A DNA stretch of 40,891 bases from Gemmatimonadota bacterium (GTDB lineage Bacteria; Gemmatimonadota; Gemmatimonadetes; JACCXV01; JAHWKZ01): positions 1 to 40,891 of the forward strand of contig JAICQP010000006.1 of assembly GCA_025937815.1 (NCBI GenBank), given 5' to 3'. Made by a program: the position numbers and the translations under genes. Position 1 is the stretch's first letter. Every line of letters starts with the position of its first letter. Positions 1 through 7,668 of the stretch are shown here, piece by piece. The notes beneath the pieces were generated by a model that was given only the letters and a program-made list of their open reading frames with translations, was not told the origin of the DNA and ran no database searches.

Positions 1-352
1 CCTCCACGGTGCGTTCGTTCCGCACGTTTCCGGTATTGAGGGTCCCCGCCGGCTCGAAGAGGAGCAGGTGGACCTCGCCGACGGCCACCGGCCGGTGCTC
101 GACGCCGCGCGGCACGACCACCATCTGACCCGGGCCGAGGACGACCGCTCCGTCCCGCAGCTCTATAGTCAGCTTCCCCTCGAGGACGAGGAACAACTCG
201 TCTTCGTCCGCATGGGAGTGCCAGACGAATTCCCCCTCCAACTTGGCGAGCTTCACCTGCTGGCCGTTGAGCTCCGCGACGATGCGGGGGCTCCAGCGCT
301 CGTCGAACCCTGAGAGCTTCTCGGCGAGATCGATCCGCTCGGGCCGGGTCAT
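1..352 (-). CDS. Cupin-domain protein (3' end cut by window edge)
   Basis: Small single-domain cupin; 117 codons are visible, reading leftwards off the window with no stop. Cupin motif 1 is complete: G40, then H45, H47, E52 and G59 in the G-x5-H-x-H-x4-E-x6-G pattern. Motif 2 follows with G75, P81, G83 and H86. These histidines and the glutamate are the usual metal ligands of the family. The ATG at 352 gives a natural N-terminus (M-T-R-P-E-R-I-D-L) with no signal peptide, so the protein is probably cytoplasmic. It lies 10 bp downstream of the stop of the secreted SnoaL-like gene on the same strand, so the two are probably co-transcribed. The substrate cannot be read from the sequence; small cupins of this kind include mannose-6-phosphate isomerase-like and sugar- or metal-binding proteins. 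Confidence 0.88.
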   Translation of the reverse strand, partial: MTRPERIDLAEKLSGFDERWSPRIVAELNGQQVKLAKLEGEFVWHSHADEDELFLVLEGKLTIELRDGAVVLGPGQMVVVPRGVEHRPVAVGEVHLLLFEPAGTLNTGNVRNERTVE

Positions 353-362
353 CGCGCCGCTC

Positions 363-905
363 TCACGGCAGATACTCGTCGGGGATAGGATCACCTTCGC
401 GCTCCGAGTCCCAGGTCGCGTGCGTGATCCACCAGCGGGTTCCGTCATGGAACAGGTCGATCCCGTTGATGCCGCGACCCGTCCGCCCGTCGGCCGTCGT
501 CCACTCGTACGTGCTCCAGACATGGGCGATGTTGCCGAACCGGCGTGTCTCGCGATGTATCTCCCGCTCGGTGAAGCCCGTTTCCACGAGAAAGCCATCG
601 GACTCGTCCACGAACTGTTGCTTCGAGATGGTGCGAGCCACCGGGGCCCCCGTCTGCGGGTCTTCCGTCGCGATGGTGAACGACATGGGCTCCATATAGA
701 GGGTCGCGTCACGGCCCCAGTCGCGTGGCTGTCCGACCGGCCCCGAGACGACCTCGTAGAACGCATTCACGATCCCGTCGATCGTAGCCACGTCCTCCGG
801 CAGCGGGTCCACCACCGGCACGGTCACGCGGGTCGGAGCGTCCTGCGCGCGGGCCGGCAGGGCTGCGAGGAGGATCGCGGTGACGGCAAGCAGTGTCCTT
901 TCCAT
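363..905 (-). CDS. Secreted SnoaL/NTF2-like protein
   Basis: A 180-residue protein with a Sec signal peptide (M-E-R-T, hydrophobic stretch at about 5-17, cleavage after A-R-A near residue 20). The mature part starts with a helix (D-G-I-V-N-A-F-Y-E-V-V), followed by beta-rich sequence ending W-W-I-T-H-A-T-W-D. This is the length and ending typical of SnoaL/NTF2-like (DUF4440-type) cone-shaped folds. The specific activity is unknown; members include small isomerases, binding proteins and many uncharacterised exported proteins. A GGAGG ribosome site ends 5 bases before the ATG, which supports the start. The gene is transcribed divergently from nuoA and is followed closely by the cupin gene. The fold assignment is inferred from length and pattern, not from catalytic residues. 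Confidence 0.75.
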   Translation of the reverse strand: MERTLLAVTAILLAALPARAQDAPTRVTVPVVDPLPEDVATIDGIVNAFYEVVSGPVGQPRDWGRDATLYMEPMSFTIATEDPQTGAPVARTISKQQFVDESDGFLVETGFTEREIHRETRRFGNIAHVWSTYEWTTADGRTGRGINGIDLFHDGTRWWITHATWDSEREGDPIPDEYLP

Positions 906-986
906 GGCGCCTCCGGGCTGCGGTTAGCGTCCCTCAGGAGGGGATGGTACCGTATCGCGAAGAGCCGCGCCCCGCCGGGCCGCGCC

Positions 987-1015
987 TTGGCATTGTGAAA
1001 CTTTTCACATACATT
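987..1015 (+). promoter_or_regulatory. nuo operon promoter with CRP-type operator in the spacer
   Basis: The -35-like TTGGCA is at 987-992 and the -10-like TACATT at 1010-1015, separated by exactly 17 bases. The spacer contains TGTGA (994-998), six bases, then TCACA (1005-1009). This matches the TGTGA-N6-TCACA consensus of CRP-family regulators exactly. An operator between -35 and -10 would be expected to repress when occupied (inference). The predicted +1 is about 1022, two bases before the nuoA ATG at 1024, and there is no Shine-Dalgarno sequence, so the message would be nearly leaderless. The regulator itself is not in the window. Confidence 0.65.
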
Positions 1016-1023
1016 CGCCGCCG

Positions 1024-1383
1024 ATGCTGACCGAGTACCTGCCGATCGTGTTTCTGCTGTTCGTCGGACTCGTCGTCGGGGGGGTCATCATCGTCCTCTC
1101 CTGGCGGATGGGCCCCCGCACGCGGGCGCTCAGCATCGGCGACTCTCCATACGAGTGCGGCCTGGTTCCTACCGGGGACGCCCGCAGCCGGGTGGACGTG
1201 AAGTTCTACATCCTGGCCATGCTGTTCATCCTGTTCGACGTGGAGATCGTGTTCCTGTTCCCGTGGGCGATCATGTTCGACGCCCTCGGGACACTCGGCA
1301 TCCTCGTCATGTTCGAGTTCCTCGTCATCCTGCTCGTGGGATACGCCTACGTGTGGCGGAAGGGGGCTCTCGAGTGGGACTGA
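1024..1383 (+). CDS. nuoA: NADH-quinone oxidoreductase subunit A
   Basis: Small membrane subunit of the proton-pumping complex I, next to the quinone-entry site between the hydrophilic and membrane arms. It has 119 residues, the usual size, with three membrane segments at about 5-27, 60-82 and 90-110. The conserved loop S-P-Y-E-C-G is at 41-46 and [12 protein letters not shown] at 71-82; both are diagnostic of NuoA/ND3. It is the first gene of a complete nuoA-N operon. The ATG has no ribosome site upstream, consistent with a leaderless transcript from the promoter at 987-1015. The end overlaps the likely GTG start of nuoB by 10 bases. Confidence 0.97.
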   Translation: MLTEYLPIVFLLFVGLVVGGVIIVLSWRMGPRTRALSIGDSPYECGLVPTGDARSRVDVKFYILAMLFILFDVEIVFLFPWAIMFDALGTLGILVMFEFLVILLVGYAYVWRKGALEWD

Positions 1384-1943
1384 AGGGGGAGAGGGTGGAG
1401 ACGACCCGGCCGGGGAGCGACACCAAGCCGCCCGAGAGCGTGTTCACGACCACGCTCGACAAGATGGTCCGCTGGGCGCGCGCGGGTTCGCTCTGGCCGC
1501 TCCCCTTCGGGACGGCGTGCTGCGCGATCGAGTTCATGTCCGTGGTCTCTTCGCACTACGATCTGGCTCGCTTCGGCGCCGAGGTCGTCCGATTCAGCCC
1601 GCGGCAGTCGGACATGATGATCGTGGCGGGAACGGTGGTGGACAAACAGGCGCCGATCCTCAAGCTCATCTATGAGCAGATGTGCTCTCCCAAGTGGGTA
1701 ATCTCCATGGGGGTATGCGCCTCCTCGGGCGGCTTCTACCGCGCCTACCACGTCATGCAGGGCATCGACGAGATCGTGCCCGTGGACGTGTACGTCCCGG
1801 GCTGTCCGCCCACTCCTGAAGGCCTGATCTACGCCATCATGAAGCTGCAGGAGAAGATCGAACGCGGCGAGCCATCGCACTATCAGGTCGTTCTCGATCG
1901 CGAGGCCGCCGAGGCCCGCGAGCGCAAGCTGGCGAGGGTCTGA
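1374..1943 (+). CDS. nuoB: NADH-quinone oxidoreductase subunit B
   Basis: Peripheral-arm subunit that holds cluster N2, the [4Fe-4S] centre that reduces quinone. Numbered from the GTG at 1374 (189 residues), the N2 ligands are the tandem C49-C50, C115 and C144, with the 66- and 29-residue spacings of the family. The surrounding motifs [10 protein letters not shown] and [11 protein letters not shown] are intact. The start was chosen because M-G-L resembles the N-terminus of many NuoB proteins and a GGAAGGGGG sequence lies 7 bases upstream. A second in-frame GTG at 1395, with its own purine-rich site, would give a protein 7 residues shorter. The chosen start overlaps nuoA, suggesting coupled translation. 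Confidence 0.95.
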   Translation: MGLKGERVETTRPGSDTKPPESVFTTTLDKMVRWARAGSLWPLPFGTACCAIEFMSVVSSHYDLARFGAEVVRFSPRQSDMMIVAGTVVDKQAPILKLIYEQMCSPKWVISMGVCASSGGFYRAYHVMQGIDEIVPVDVYVPGCPPTPEGLIYAIMKLQEKIERGEPSHYQVVLDREAAEARERKLARV

Positions 1944-1944
1944 G

Positions 1945-2499
1945 GTGGCCGAGTTCGTGCTCGAGAACCTGCGCCGGCGATTCGGCGACGCTCTTCAGCG
2001 CGTGAGCGACGACCATGGCGATCTGACGGTATGGATCGGCCGCGACCGGGTGCACGAGATGCTCGTGCACTGCAAGCGCGATCCGGAGCTCGACTTCTGC
2101 TTCTGCATGGACGTAACCGCTGTCGACTATCTGTCGCTCGGCGGTGATCCGCGGTTCGCCGTGGTCTACCATCTCTACTCTCTCAAGACCGGCAAGCGGA
2201 TCCGCGTGAAGACGGGCGTTCCGGAGGACGACCCCGTGGTCGACACGGCGGTCGATGTCTGGAAGGCGACCGATTGGTTCGAGCGTGAGGTCTACGACAT
2301 GTTCGGCATCCGTTTCGAGGGCCATCCGAACATGAAGCGCATCCTCTGCCATCGCGACTTCCAGGGTCACGCGCTGCGCAAGGACTATCCCGCCGACCTG
2401 CGCTGGAAGCTGTTGCGCCCCGACGATCTCCTGGACGAGATCTCGACCGAGGAGATGCAGCGCATCCGGGCCCGCGTCAGCCATCCCATTTCGGAGTAG
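1945..2499 (+). CDS. nuoC: NADH-quinone oxidoreductase subunit C (30 kDa)
   Basis: Peripheral-arm structural subunit, 184 residues, with no cofactor. The 30-kDa subunit signature runs through E-R-E-V-Y-D-M-F-G-I-R-F-E-G-H-P at about 113-128, followed by the K-R-I-L and K-D-Y-P motifs that pack against NuoD. The start is a GTG one base after the nuoB stop; no better in-frame start lies upstream. NuoC and NuoD are separate genes here, unlike the fused NuoCD of Escherichia coli. Two bases separate its stop from nuoD. Confidence 0.96.
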   Translation: MAEFVLENLRRRFGDALQRVSDDHGDLTVWIGRDRVHEMLVHCKRDPELDFCFCMDVTAVDYLSLGGDPRFAVVYHLYSLKTGKRIRVKTGVPEDDPVVDTAVDVWKATDWFEREVYDMFGIRFEGHPNMKRILCHRDFQGHALRKDYPADLRWKLLRPDDLLDEISTEEMQRIRARVSHPISE

Positions 2500-2501
2500 C
2501 C

Positions 2502-3872
2502 ATGGTCTTCAAGGACGCCGCCCTCACCCCGGAGGAGTTGCCGAAGACCACCCCCGTGCCCGATCCGCACGGCGGGCGGCTGCCGACCGGCGTGTCGCTG
2601 GAGCCGCTGGGCGTCCACGGGGAGCTCACGAGCGTCGCGCGCGGCACCGCCCTCGAGGTAGAGCGGCACATCGTCGAGGAAGAGGGCCTGTCCGTCGATC
2701 CCCTGTCGGAGGACCTGATGGTGGTGAACATCGGGCCCAGCCATCCGGCCATGCACGGGACCTTCCGGCTCAAGTGCTGGCTCGACGGGGAGACGATCGT
2801 CAAGGCGATCCCCGAGATCGGCTACCTCCACCGGTGCTTCGAGAAGATGGCCGAGCTGCACCCCTGGCAGGAGATCTTCCCGTACACGGACCGGCTCAAC
2901 TACATGAGCTCGTTCCTGAACAACGTGGGGTACGCCATGGCGGTGGAGAAGCTCCTGGGGATCGAGATCCCCAAGCGCGCCCAGCGGATCCGCGTGATAC
3001 TCGGCGAGCTGTCGCGGATCATGGACCACTTCGTCTGCGTGGGAACGAATCTCGTCGACCTCGGCGCGCTGACGAACTTCTGGTACCTGTTCCGCGGCCG
3101 CGAGGAGATCTACTCGCTCATGGAGCATGTCTCCGGCGCCCGGATGATGGTCGCCTACGGCCGGATCGGGGGCCTGATGCGCGACGTTCACGCGGGATTC
3201 GAGGAGGAAGCGAGGGCGCTCCTCAAGTCTCTGCCCAGGTACATCGACGACGTCGACCGCCTGATCACTGACAACCGGATCTTCATCGACCGCGCCCGCG
3301 GAGTTCACGCCATCAGCCCCGAGGATGCGATCGACTGGGGCTGGACGGGACCGTGCTTGCGTGCGGCCGGCGTCGCGTACGACGTCCGCAAGGCGCACCC
3401 CTATTACGACTACGACAAGTTCGAGTGGCAGGTGCCGGTCGGAACGACCGGGGACGTCTACGACCGCTACCTCGTGCGCATGGAGGAGATGCGTCAGAGC
3501 CTTTCGATCGTGGAGCAGGCCCTGGACGACCTCCCCGACGGGCCCGTCAACGTCGACGACTGGACCATCGCGCCCCCGCCGAAGGACGCGGTCTACAACA
3601 CGATCGAGGGCATGGTCGCGCACTTCAAGCTGACGTTCGAAGGGGTCCAGGTCCCGGCGGGCGAGGTGTACTCGTACACCGAGGGCGGCAACGGCGAGCT
3701 GGGCTTCTACATCGTATCGGAGGGCGCCGGCCTGCCGTACCGCATCCACTGCCGCGCGCCTTGCTTCGCCATCTACCAGAACATCGGCCAGTCCCTGGAA
3801 GGCTGCATGCTCTCGGACATCGTGGCCATCGTCGGATCTCTGAACGTCATTGCCGGCGAGCTGGATCGCTGA
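2502..3872 (+). CDS. nuoD: NADH-quinone oxidoreductase subunit D (49 kDa)
   Basis: Forms the quinone-binding cavity with NuoB. It has 456 residues; the family core starts near residue 70 with N-I-G-P-S-H-P-A-M-H-G (76-86), followed by I-G-Y-L-H-R-C-F-E-K-M-A-E (106-118) and the quinone-site region D-R-L-N-Y-M-S (130-136). H81 and Y133 correspond to the conserved His and Tyr that contact the quinone head group. Oddities: the first 65-70 residues are a Pro/Gly-rich extension without recognisable homology, and a Cys follows Y-L-H-R where many family members have Gly. The stop overlaps the nuoE ATG by one base (TGATG). Confidence 0.96.
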   Translation: MVFKDAALTPEELPKTTPVPDPHGGRLPTGVSLEPLGVHGELTSVARGTALEVERHIVEEEGLSVDPLSEDLMVVNIGPSHPAMHGTFRLKCWLDGETIVKAIPEIGYLHRCFEKMAELHPWQEIFPYTDRLNYMSSFLNNVGYAMAVEKLLGIEIPKRAQRIRVILGELSRIMDHFVCVGTNLVDLGALTNFWYLFRGREEIYSLMEHVSGARMMVAYGRIGGLMRDVHAGFEEEARALLKSLPRYIDDVDRLITDNRIFIDRARGVHAISPEDAIDWGWTGPCLRAAGVAYDVRKAHPYYDYDKFEWQVPVGTTGDVYDRYLVRMEEMRQSLSIVEQALDDLPDGPVNVDDWTIAPPPKDAVYNTIEGMVAHFKLTFEGVQVPAGEVYSYTEGGNGELGFYIVSEGAGLPYRIHCRAPCFAIYQNIGQSLEGCMLSDIVAIVGSLNVIAGELDR

Positions 3873-4474
3873 TGGCCGCGTTCACGATGCCCGACGAGGC
3901 GGTGCGCTGGATCGAGGCCACGATCGCCCGTTACCCCGACCGGCAGGCGGCGATGCTGCCCGTCCTCTGGGCGGTGCAGCGTGAGAAAGGCTGGATCTCC
4001 CCCGACGCGATGGTGTGGGTCGGAGACCGTCTTGGCTGCTCCGCGTCCGCCGTCCAGGCCGTGGTGAGGTTCTATACGATGTTCGACGAGGCGCCGGTGG
4101 GCCGCTGGAAGCTGCAGGTCTGCCGCACCCTGTCGTGCGAGCTGATGGGCGCGCGGGCGATCGTCGACCGCATCCGTGAGCAGCTGGGGATCGAGCCCGG
4201 CGAGACGACGCCCGACGGGGAGTTCACGCTCCAGGAAGTCGAGTGCCTGGCCTCGTGCGGCACCGCGCCGATGCTCCAGTGCAACTTCAAGTTCTACGAG
4301 AACCTGACGCCGGAGAGGATCGACGCGCTCCTGGAGGAGTTGCGGGCCCGGACACCGGATCCCGACGACGTCGAGCCCGTGATCTACGAGCGCCCCGACG
4401 CGGAGGCGTACCACGCGATGTTCCCGCGCGCGATCGAACCGGCGGCGGGCGCCAGGGAAGGCGAGGTAGCGTGA
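3872..4474 (+). CDS. nuoE: NADH-quinone oxidoreductase subunit E (24 kDa)
   Basis: Thioredoxin-fold subunit of the NADH dehydrogenase tip, carrying the [2Fe-2S] cluster N1a. It has 200 residues from the ATG that overlaps the nuoD stop. The cluster ligands are C84, C89, C125 and C129 (C-x4-C ... C-x3-C, in C-R-T-L-S-C and E-C-L-A-S-C). The N-terminal helical domain holds the W-I-S-P and F-Y-T-M-F motifs of the family. A C-terminal tail of about 35 residues (from P-D-P-D-D-V) extends past the core. The last codon overlaps the GTG of nuoF (GTGA). Confidence 0.96.
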   Translation: MAAFTMPDEAVRWIEATIARYPDRQAAMLPVLWAVQREKGWISPDAMVWVGDRLGCSASAVQAVVRFYTMFDEAPVGRWKLQVCRTLSCELMGARAIVDRIREQLGIEPGETTPDGEFTLQEVECLASCGTAPMLQCNFKFYENLTPERIDALLEELRARTPDPDDVEPVIYERPDAEAYHAMFPRAIEPAAGAREGEVA

Positions 4475-5793
4475 ACGCTCCGAGGATCCTGATGCAGCGC
4501 GGGCTCGACCGGCCGGGCGAAAGCCACGTCCTCGAAGCGTACGAGGCGGCGGGCGGCTACCGGGCGATCCGGAAGGCGCTCGGCATGAGCCCCGAGGCGA
4601 TCATCGAGGAGGTCAAGAAATCGGGCCTTCGCGGCAGGGGAGGCGCCGGCTTCCCGACGGGCACCAAGTGGTCGTTCATCCCGCGAGACTCCGACAAGCC
4701 GCGCTACCTGCTCTGCAACTCCGACGAGTCGGAGCCGGGCACCTTCAAGGACCGCTGGCTCCTCGAGAACGACCCGCATCTCGTCCTCGAGGGAATGATG
4801 GTCGCCGCCGTCGCGATCGGAAGCCATCTCATGTTCAACTATTTCCGCGGCGAGTTCACGTATCCCCTCGCCCGGTGGCGGGCCGCTGTCGAGGAGGCCT
4901 ACCGGAAGGGATACCTGGGGAAGGGGATCTTCGGCTCCGACTACGATCTCGAGCTGGTGACCCATTACGGCGCCGGCGCCTACATTGCGGGCGAGGAGAC
5001 TGGGATGCTGGAATCCCTCGAGGGGAAGAAGGCGTTTCCGCGCAACAAGCCCCCGTTTCCCGCGGTCGAGGGGCTGTTCCGGTCCCCGACGCTCATCAAC
5101 AACACGGAGACCCTGGCCACCGTACCGTGGATCGTCGAGAACGGGGCGGACTCCTACGTCCAGTACGGAACCGAGAAGTCGCGGGGAACGAAGCTCTGGT
5201 CGTGCTCGGGGCCCATCGGTCGGCCGGGCGTCTATGAGCTCGAGATGGGCTACGACCTGATGGAGTTCCTGGAGGGGGACCTGGGCGGGATGATGGAGGG
5301 CGTCGAGCTCAAGGGGATCATCCCCGGCGGCTCGTCCGTTCCCGTCCTGACGCCGGAGGAGTGCCGCGGCGCCAAGCTGGACTACGAGGGGCTCAGGGAG
5401 CGCGGGAGTCTAGTGGGGTCCGGCGGCTTCATCGTCATCGGGGACAACATGTCCGCGGTCGACTGCCTGCTGAACCTGGCGCACTTCTACGCGCACGAGT
5501 CCTGCGGCCAGTGCACGCCCTGCCGCGAGGGGTGCGGCTGGATCGAGCAGCTGGTGCAGAAGATCCTCGACGGTCGCGGCACGCAGGCGGACCTGGAGAC
5601 GATCCTCCGTGTCTCGGATCTCATGGCCGGCAAGACGATCTGTGCGCTGGCCGATGCGATGGCCTGGCCCGCGGTCGCGTTCATCAAGAAGTATCCGCAG
5701 GAGTTCGCGGCCCTCTGCGCCGAGCCGGTCGACATGAACGAGTTGACCGCCGCGGTGGGGCGTCACGATCACATTCTCCCGAGAGCCTCGTGA
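4471..5793 (+). CDS. nuoF: NADH-quinone oxidoreductase subunit F (NADH/FMN, 51 kDa)
   Basis: Catalytic subunit that binds NADH and FMN and carries cluster N3. It has 440 residues from a GTG overlapping the nuoE stop. The FMN/NADH glycine-rich loop G-L-R-G-R-G-G-A-G-F-P-T-G-T-K-W is at 52-67 and E-S-E-P-G-T-F-K-D-R at 86-95. N3 ligands are C345, C348, C351 and C391 (E-S-C-G-Q-C-T-P-C-R-E-G and T-I-C-A-L). An AGGGAAGG/GCGAGG-rich stretch precedes the GTG. Its stop overlaps a 23-codon micro-ORF that leads exactly to nuoG. Confidence 0.97.
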   Translation: MNAPRILMQRGLDRPGESHVLEAYEAAGGYRAIRKALGMSPEAIIEEVKKSGLRGRGGAGFPTGTKWSFIPRDSDKPRYLLCNSDESEPGTFKDRWLLENDPHLVLEGMMVAAVAIGSHLMFNYFRGEFTYPLARWRAAVEEAYRKGYLGKGIFGSDYDLELVTHYGAGAYIAGEETGMLESLEGKKAFPRNKPPFPAVEGLFRSPTLINNTETLATVPWIVENGADSYVQYGTEKSRGTKLWSCSGPIGRPGVYELEMGYDLMEFLEGDLGGMMEGVELKGIIPGGSSVPVLTPEECRGAKLDYEGLRERGSLVGSGGFIVIGDNMSAVDCLLNLAHFYAHESCGQCTPCREGCGWIEQLVQKILDGRGTQADLETILRVSDLMAGKTICALADAMAWPAVAFIKKYPQEFAALCAEPVDMNELTAAVGRHDHILPRAS

Positions 5794-5861
5794 AACAGGG
5801 AGCTGGAGGACGTCTCGAGATGCCCGAGATCAAGCCGCGCGACGAGCGGTCCATTCCATGA
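5790..5861 (+). other. 23-codon micro-ORF bridging nuoF and nuoG
   Basis: A GTG at 5790 overlaps the nuoF TGA (GTGA), and the micro-ORF ends at a TGA overlapping the nuoG ATG (ATGA). It reads M-K-Q-G-A-G-G-R-L-E-M-P-E-I-K and on to P. A purine-rich GGAGCTGGAGG sequence lies inside it. The simplest role is to carry ribosomes across the 64-base gap by coupled translation; a functional peptide is not implied. No homology is recognised. Confidence 0.3.
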
Positions 5862-7651
5862 GACGCAATGTCGGCACCGAGAAGGACACGGCCTACGGCG
5901 GCCGGCGACGCTCGCCCGACGCGTTGGCGTCGGTCCTGCCCCCGTCGACACCCACGCCTTCCCGGCGGGCGCCGGAGGAAGTGCCGGCGGAGCGGTCCGT
6001 GGCGCCGGTTCCCGGGGAGATCAAGGTGACGATCGATGGCGTGGAAGTAAGCGTCGCCAAGGGCGCCACGATCTTCCAGGCCGCCGAGCGGGCGGGGTAT
6101 ACGCCTCCTCATTTCTGCTTCCATCGCGATCTCTCGATCCCCGCCAACTGTCGCATGTGTTTGTGCGAGGTCAAGGATCAGCCGAAGCTCCAGACCTCCT
6201 GCTCGACGGCCGCCGCCGACGGCATGGTCGTGGCCTTCGACACCCCGCGGGTCAAGGAAGCGGTTCAGGGAGTCGTCGAGTTCGTGTTCAAGAACCACCC
6301 GCTAGACTGCCCGGTCTGCGACCAGGTGGGGGAGTGCTACCTCCAGAAGTACTACATGGAGGTAGGGAACTACGATCCGAAGCCGATCGAGAAGGTGCAC
6401 AAGGACAAGGTGAAGGATCTGGGCCCGATCACGCTCGACGCCGAGCGATGCGTCCTGTGCAGCCGCTGCGTGCGCTTCGGCGAGGAGGTCGCGGGGACCG
6501 CCGACTTCATGATCGCGCACCGCTCCGACCACTCCGAGATCATGACCTTCGACGACCGGCCGATCGACTCGGCGTACGCGCTCAACTACACGGACATCTG
6601 CCCCGTCGGCGCGCTTACCTCGAACGACTTCCGGTTCCGTAAGCGCGTCTACTTCCTGCGCTCGGCGAAGTCGGTATGCCCGGAATGCTCCACGGGGTGC
6701 AACATCTATTCCGACGAAGCCGAGGACAGGGTTTACCGGTACCGGCCCAGGCACAACGACGCGGTCAACGACTCCTGGATGTGCGATCCCGGCCGCCTGT
6801 CCCATGCGCGCGTCGCCGATCTCAGCGACAGGCTGATCGAGCCGCTGGTACGCCAGTCGAACCGGATGGTGCCGATCGGATGGGAGGAAGCGGTCGAGAG
6901 GGCGGCCCGGGCGCTGAGGGACATGGCGGGCGCCGTCGCGGCGATCGCCAGCCCGCGGATGTCGAACGAGGACGTTTGGGAGCTGACGCGCCTGCTGCGC
7001 GCGGCTGGCGGAGGGTCGATCGACTTCCGGGGGGACGAGACTTGGAGGGGTGTAGACGATCTCGTCGACGGCATACTGATCCGGCGCGATCCGAACCCCA
7101 ACACGCGCGGCGCAATGGCGATCCTCGGACTGGACGGCGAATCCGGGGTGGGCCGGATGCTCGACGGCGTGGCCGCGGGTGACACGCGGGGCCTCATCGT
7201 CTGCGACTGGGACATGGCGACTCTCGGGGAGCGCGGCGCGCGCGCACTGGAGGCTGCCGAGTGGGTCCTCTTCATCGGGCCGCGGGCCCCGACCCTTCTC
7301 GACCACGTCGACATGATCCTTCCGACATGCGTCCACGTCGAGCGCGACGGGACGTTCACCAACTACGCGGGCCGCGTGCAGCGTTTCTGGCGGAACGTGT
7401 CGGCGCACGAGGCGTCGCGGCCCGCCTGGCAGGCGCTCGCGGGAATCACGGAGGCGCTGGGTGGTGGGGAAGCCCCGGGCTCGGCGGCCGAGTCGTTCGC
7501 GTCGCTGGCGGCGGCGGTGCCCGCGTTCGCCGGCCTGTCGTACGCCGCGGTTGGGGACCAGGGCGCGTGGCTCGCCGGCTGGGGCCAGGCACAGATGCCG
7601 CCCGTGGGGTTCGATCCCAAGCCCGGGGTGCGGGCTCCGGTCATCGTCTGA
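5858..7651 (+). CDS. nuoG: NADH-quinone oxidoreductase subunit G (compact form)
   Basis: Largest peripheral-arm Fe-S subunit, 597 residues against about 900 in Escherichia coli; the C-terminal molybdopterin-type region is strongly shortened. The four cluster sites read: [2Fe-2S] C87, C98, C101, C115; N5 H147, C151, C154, C160 (H-x3-C-x2-C-x5-C); N4 C198, C201, C204, C248; and the off-pathway N7 site C274, C277, C281, C309 (C-x2-C-x3-C-x27-C). N7 is absent in many lineages but complete here. The first 53 residues are a low-complexity Arg/Pro/Ser extension before E-I-K-V-T-I-D-G. The ATG at 5858 is supported by its overlap with the bridging micro-ORF, but a GTG at 5999 is a possible alternative. 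Confidence 0.94.
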   Translation: MRRNVGTEKDTAYGGRRRSPDALASVLPPSTPTPSRRAPEEVPAERSVAPVPGEIKVTIDGVEVSVAKGATIFQAAERAGYTPPHFCFHRDLSIPANCRMCLCEVKDQPKLQTSCSTAAADGMVVAFDTPRVKEAVQGVVEFVFKNHPLDCPVCDQVGECYLQKYYMEVGNYDPKPIEKVHKDKVKDLGPITLDAERCVLCSRCVRFGEEVAGTADFMIAHRSDHSEIMTFDDRPIDSAYALNYTDICPVGALTSNDFRFRKRVYFLRSAKSVCPECSTGCNIYSDEAEDRVYRYRPRHNDAVNDSWMCDPGRLSHARVADLSDRLIEPLVRQSNRMVPIGWEEAVERAARALRDMAGAVAAIASPRMSNEDVWELTRLLRAAGGGSIDFRGDETWRGVDDLVDGILIRRDPNPNTRGAMAILGLDGESGVGRMLDGVAAGDTRGLIVCDWDMATLGERGARALEAAEWVLFIGPRAPTLLDHVDMILPTCVHVERDGTFTNYAGRVQRFWRNVSAHEASRPAWQALAGITEALGGGEAPGSAAESFASLAAAVPAFAGLSYAAVGDQGAWLAGWGQAQMPPVGFDPKPGVRAPVIV

Positions 7652-7668
7652 TGGAGCGAGTCAAGTGA
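7651..7668 (+). other. 5-codon micro-ORF bridging nuoG and nuoH
   Basis: ATG at 7651 overlaps the nuoG stop (TGATG). The frame encodes M-E-R-V-K and stops at a TGA that overlaps the nuoH GTG at 7665 (GTGA). It contains GGAGCGAG, the likely nuoH ribosome site. It may act only as a re-initiation bridge, or it may be chance. Confidence 0.2.

Noticed and set aside
2385-3749. Long minus-strand frame opposite nuoD
   Set aside because: Antisense shadow of a conserved gene with Asp/Val/Arg-rich low-complexity translation and no ribosome site or homology.
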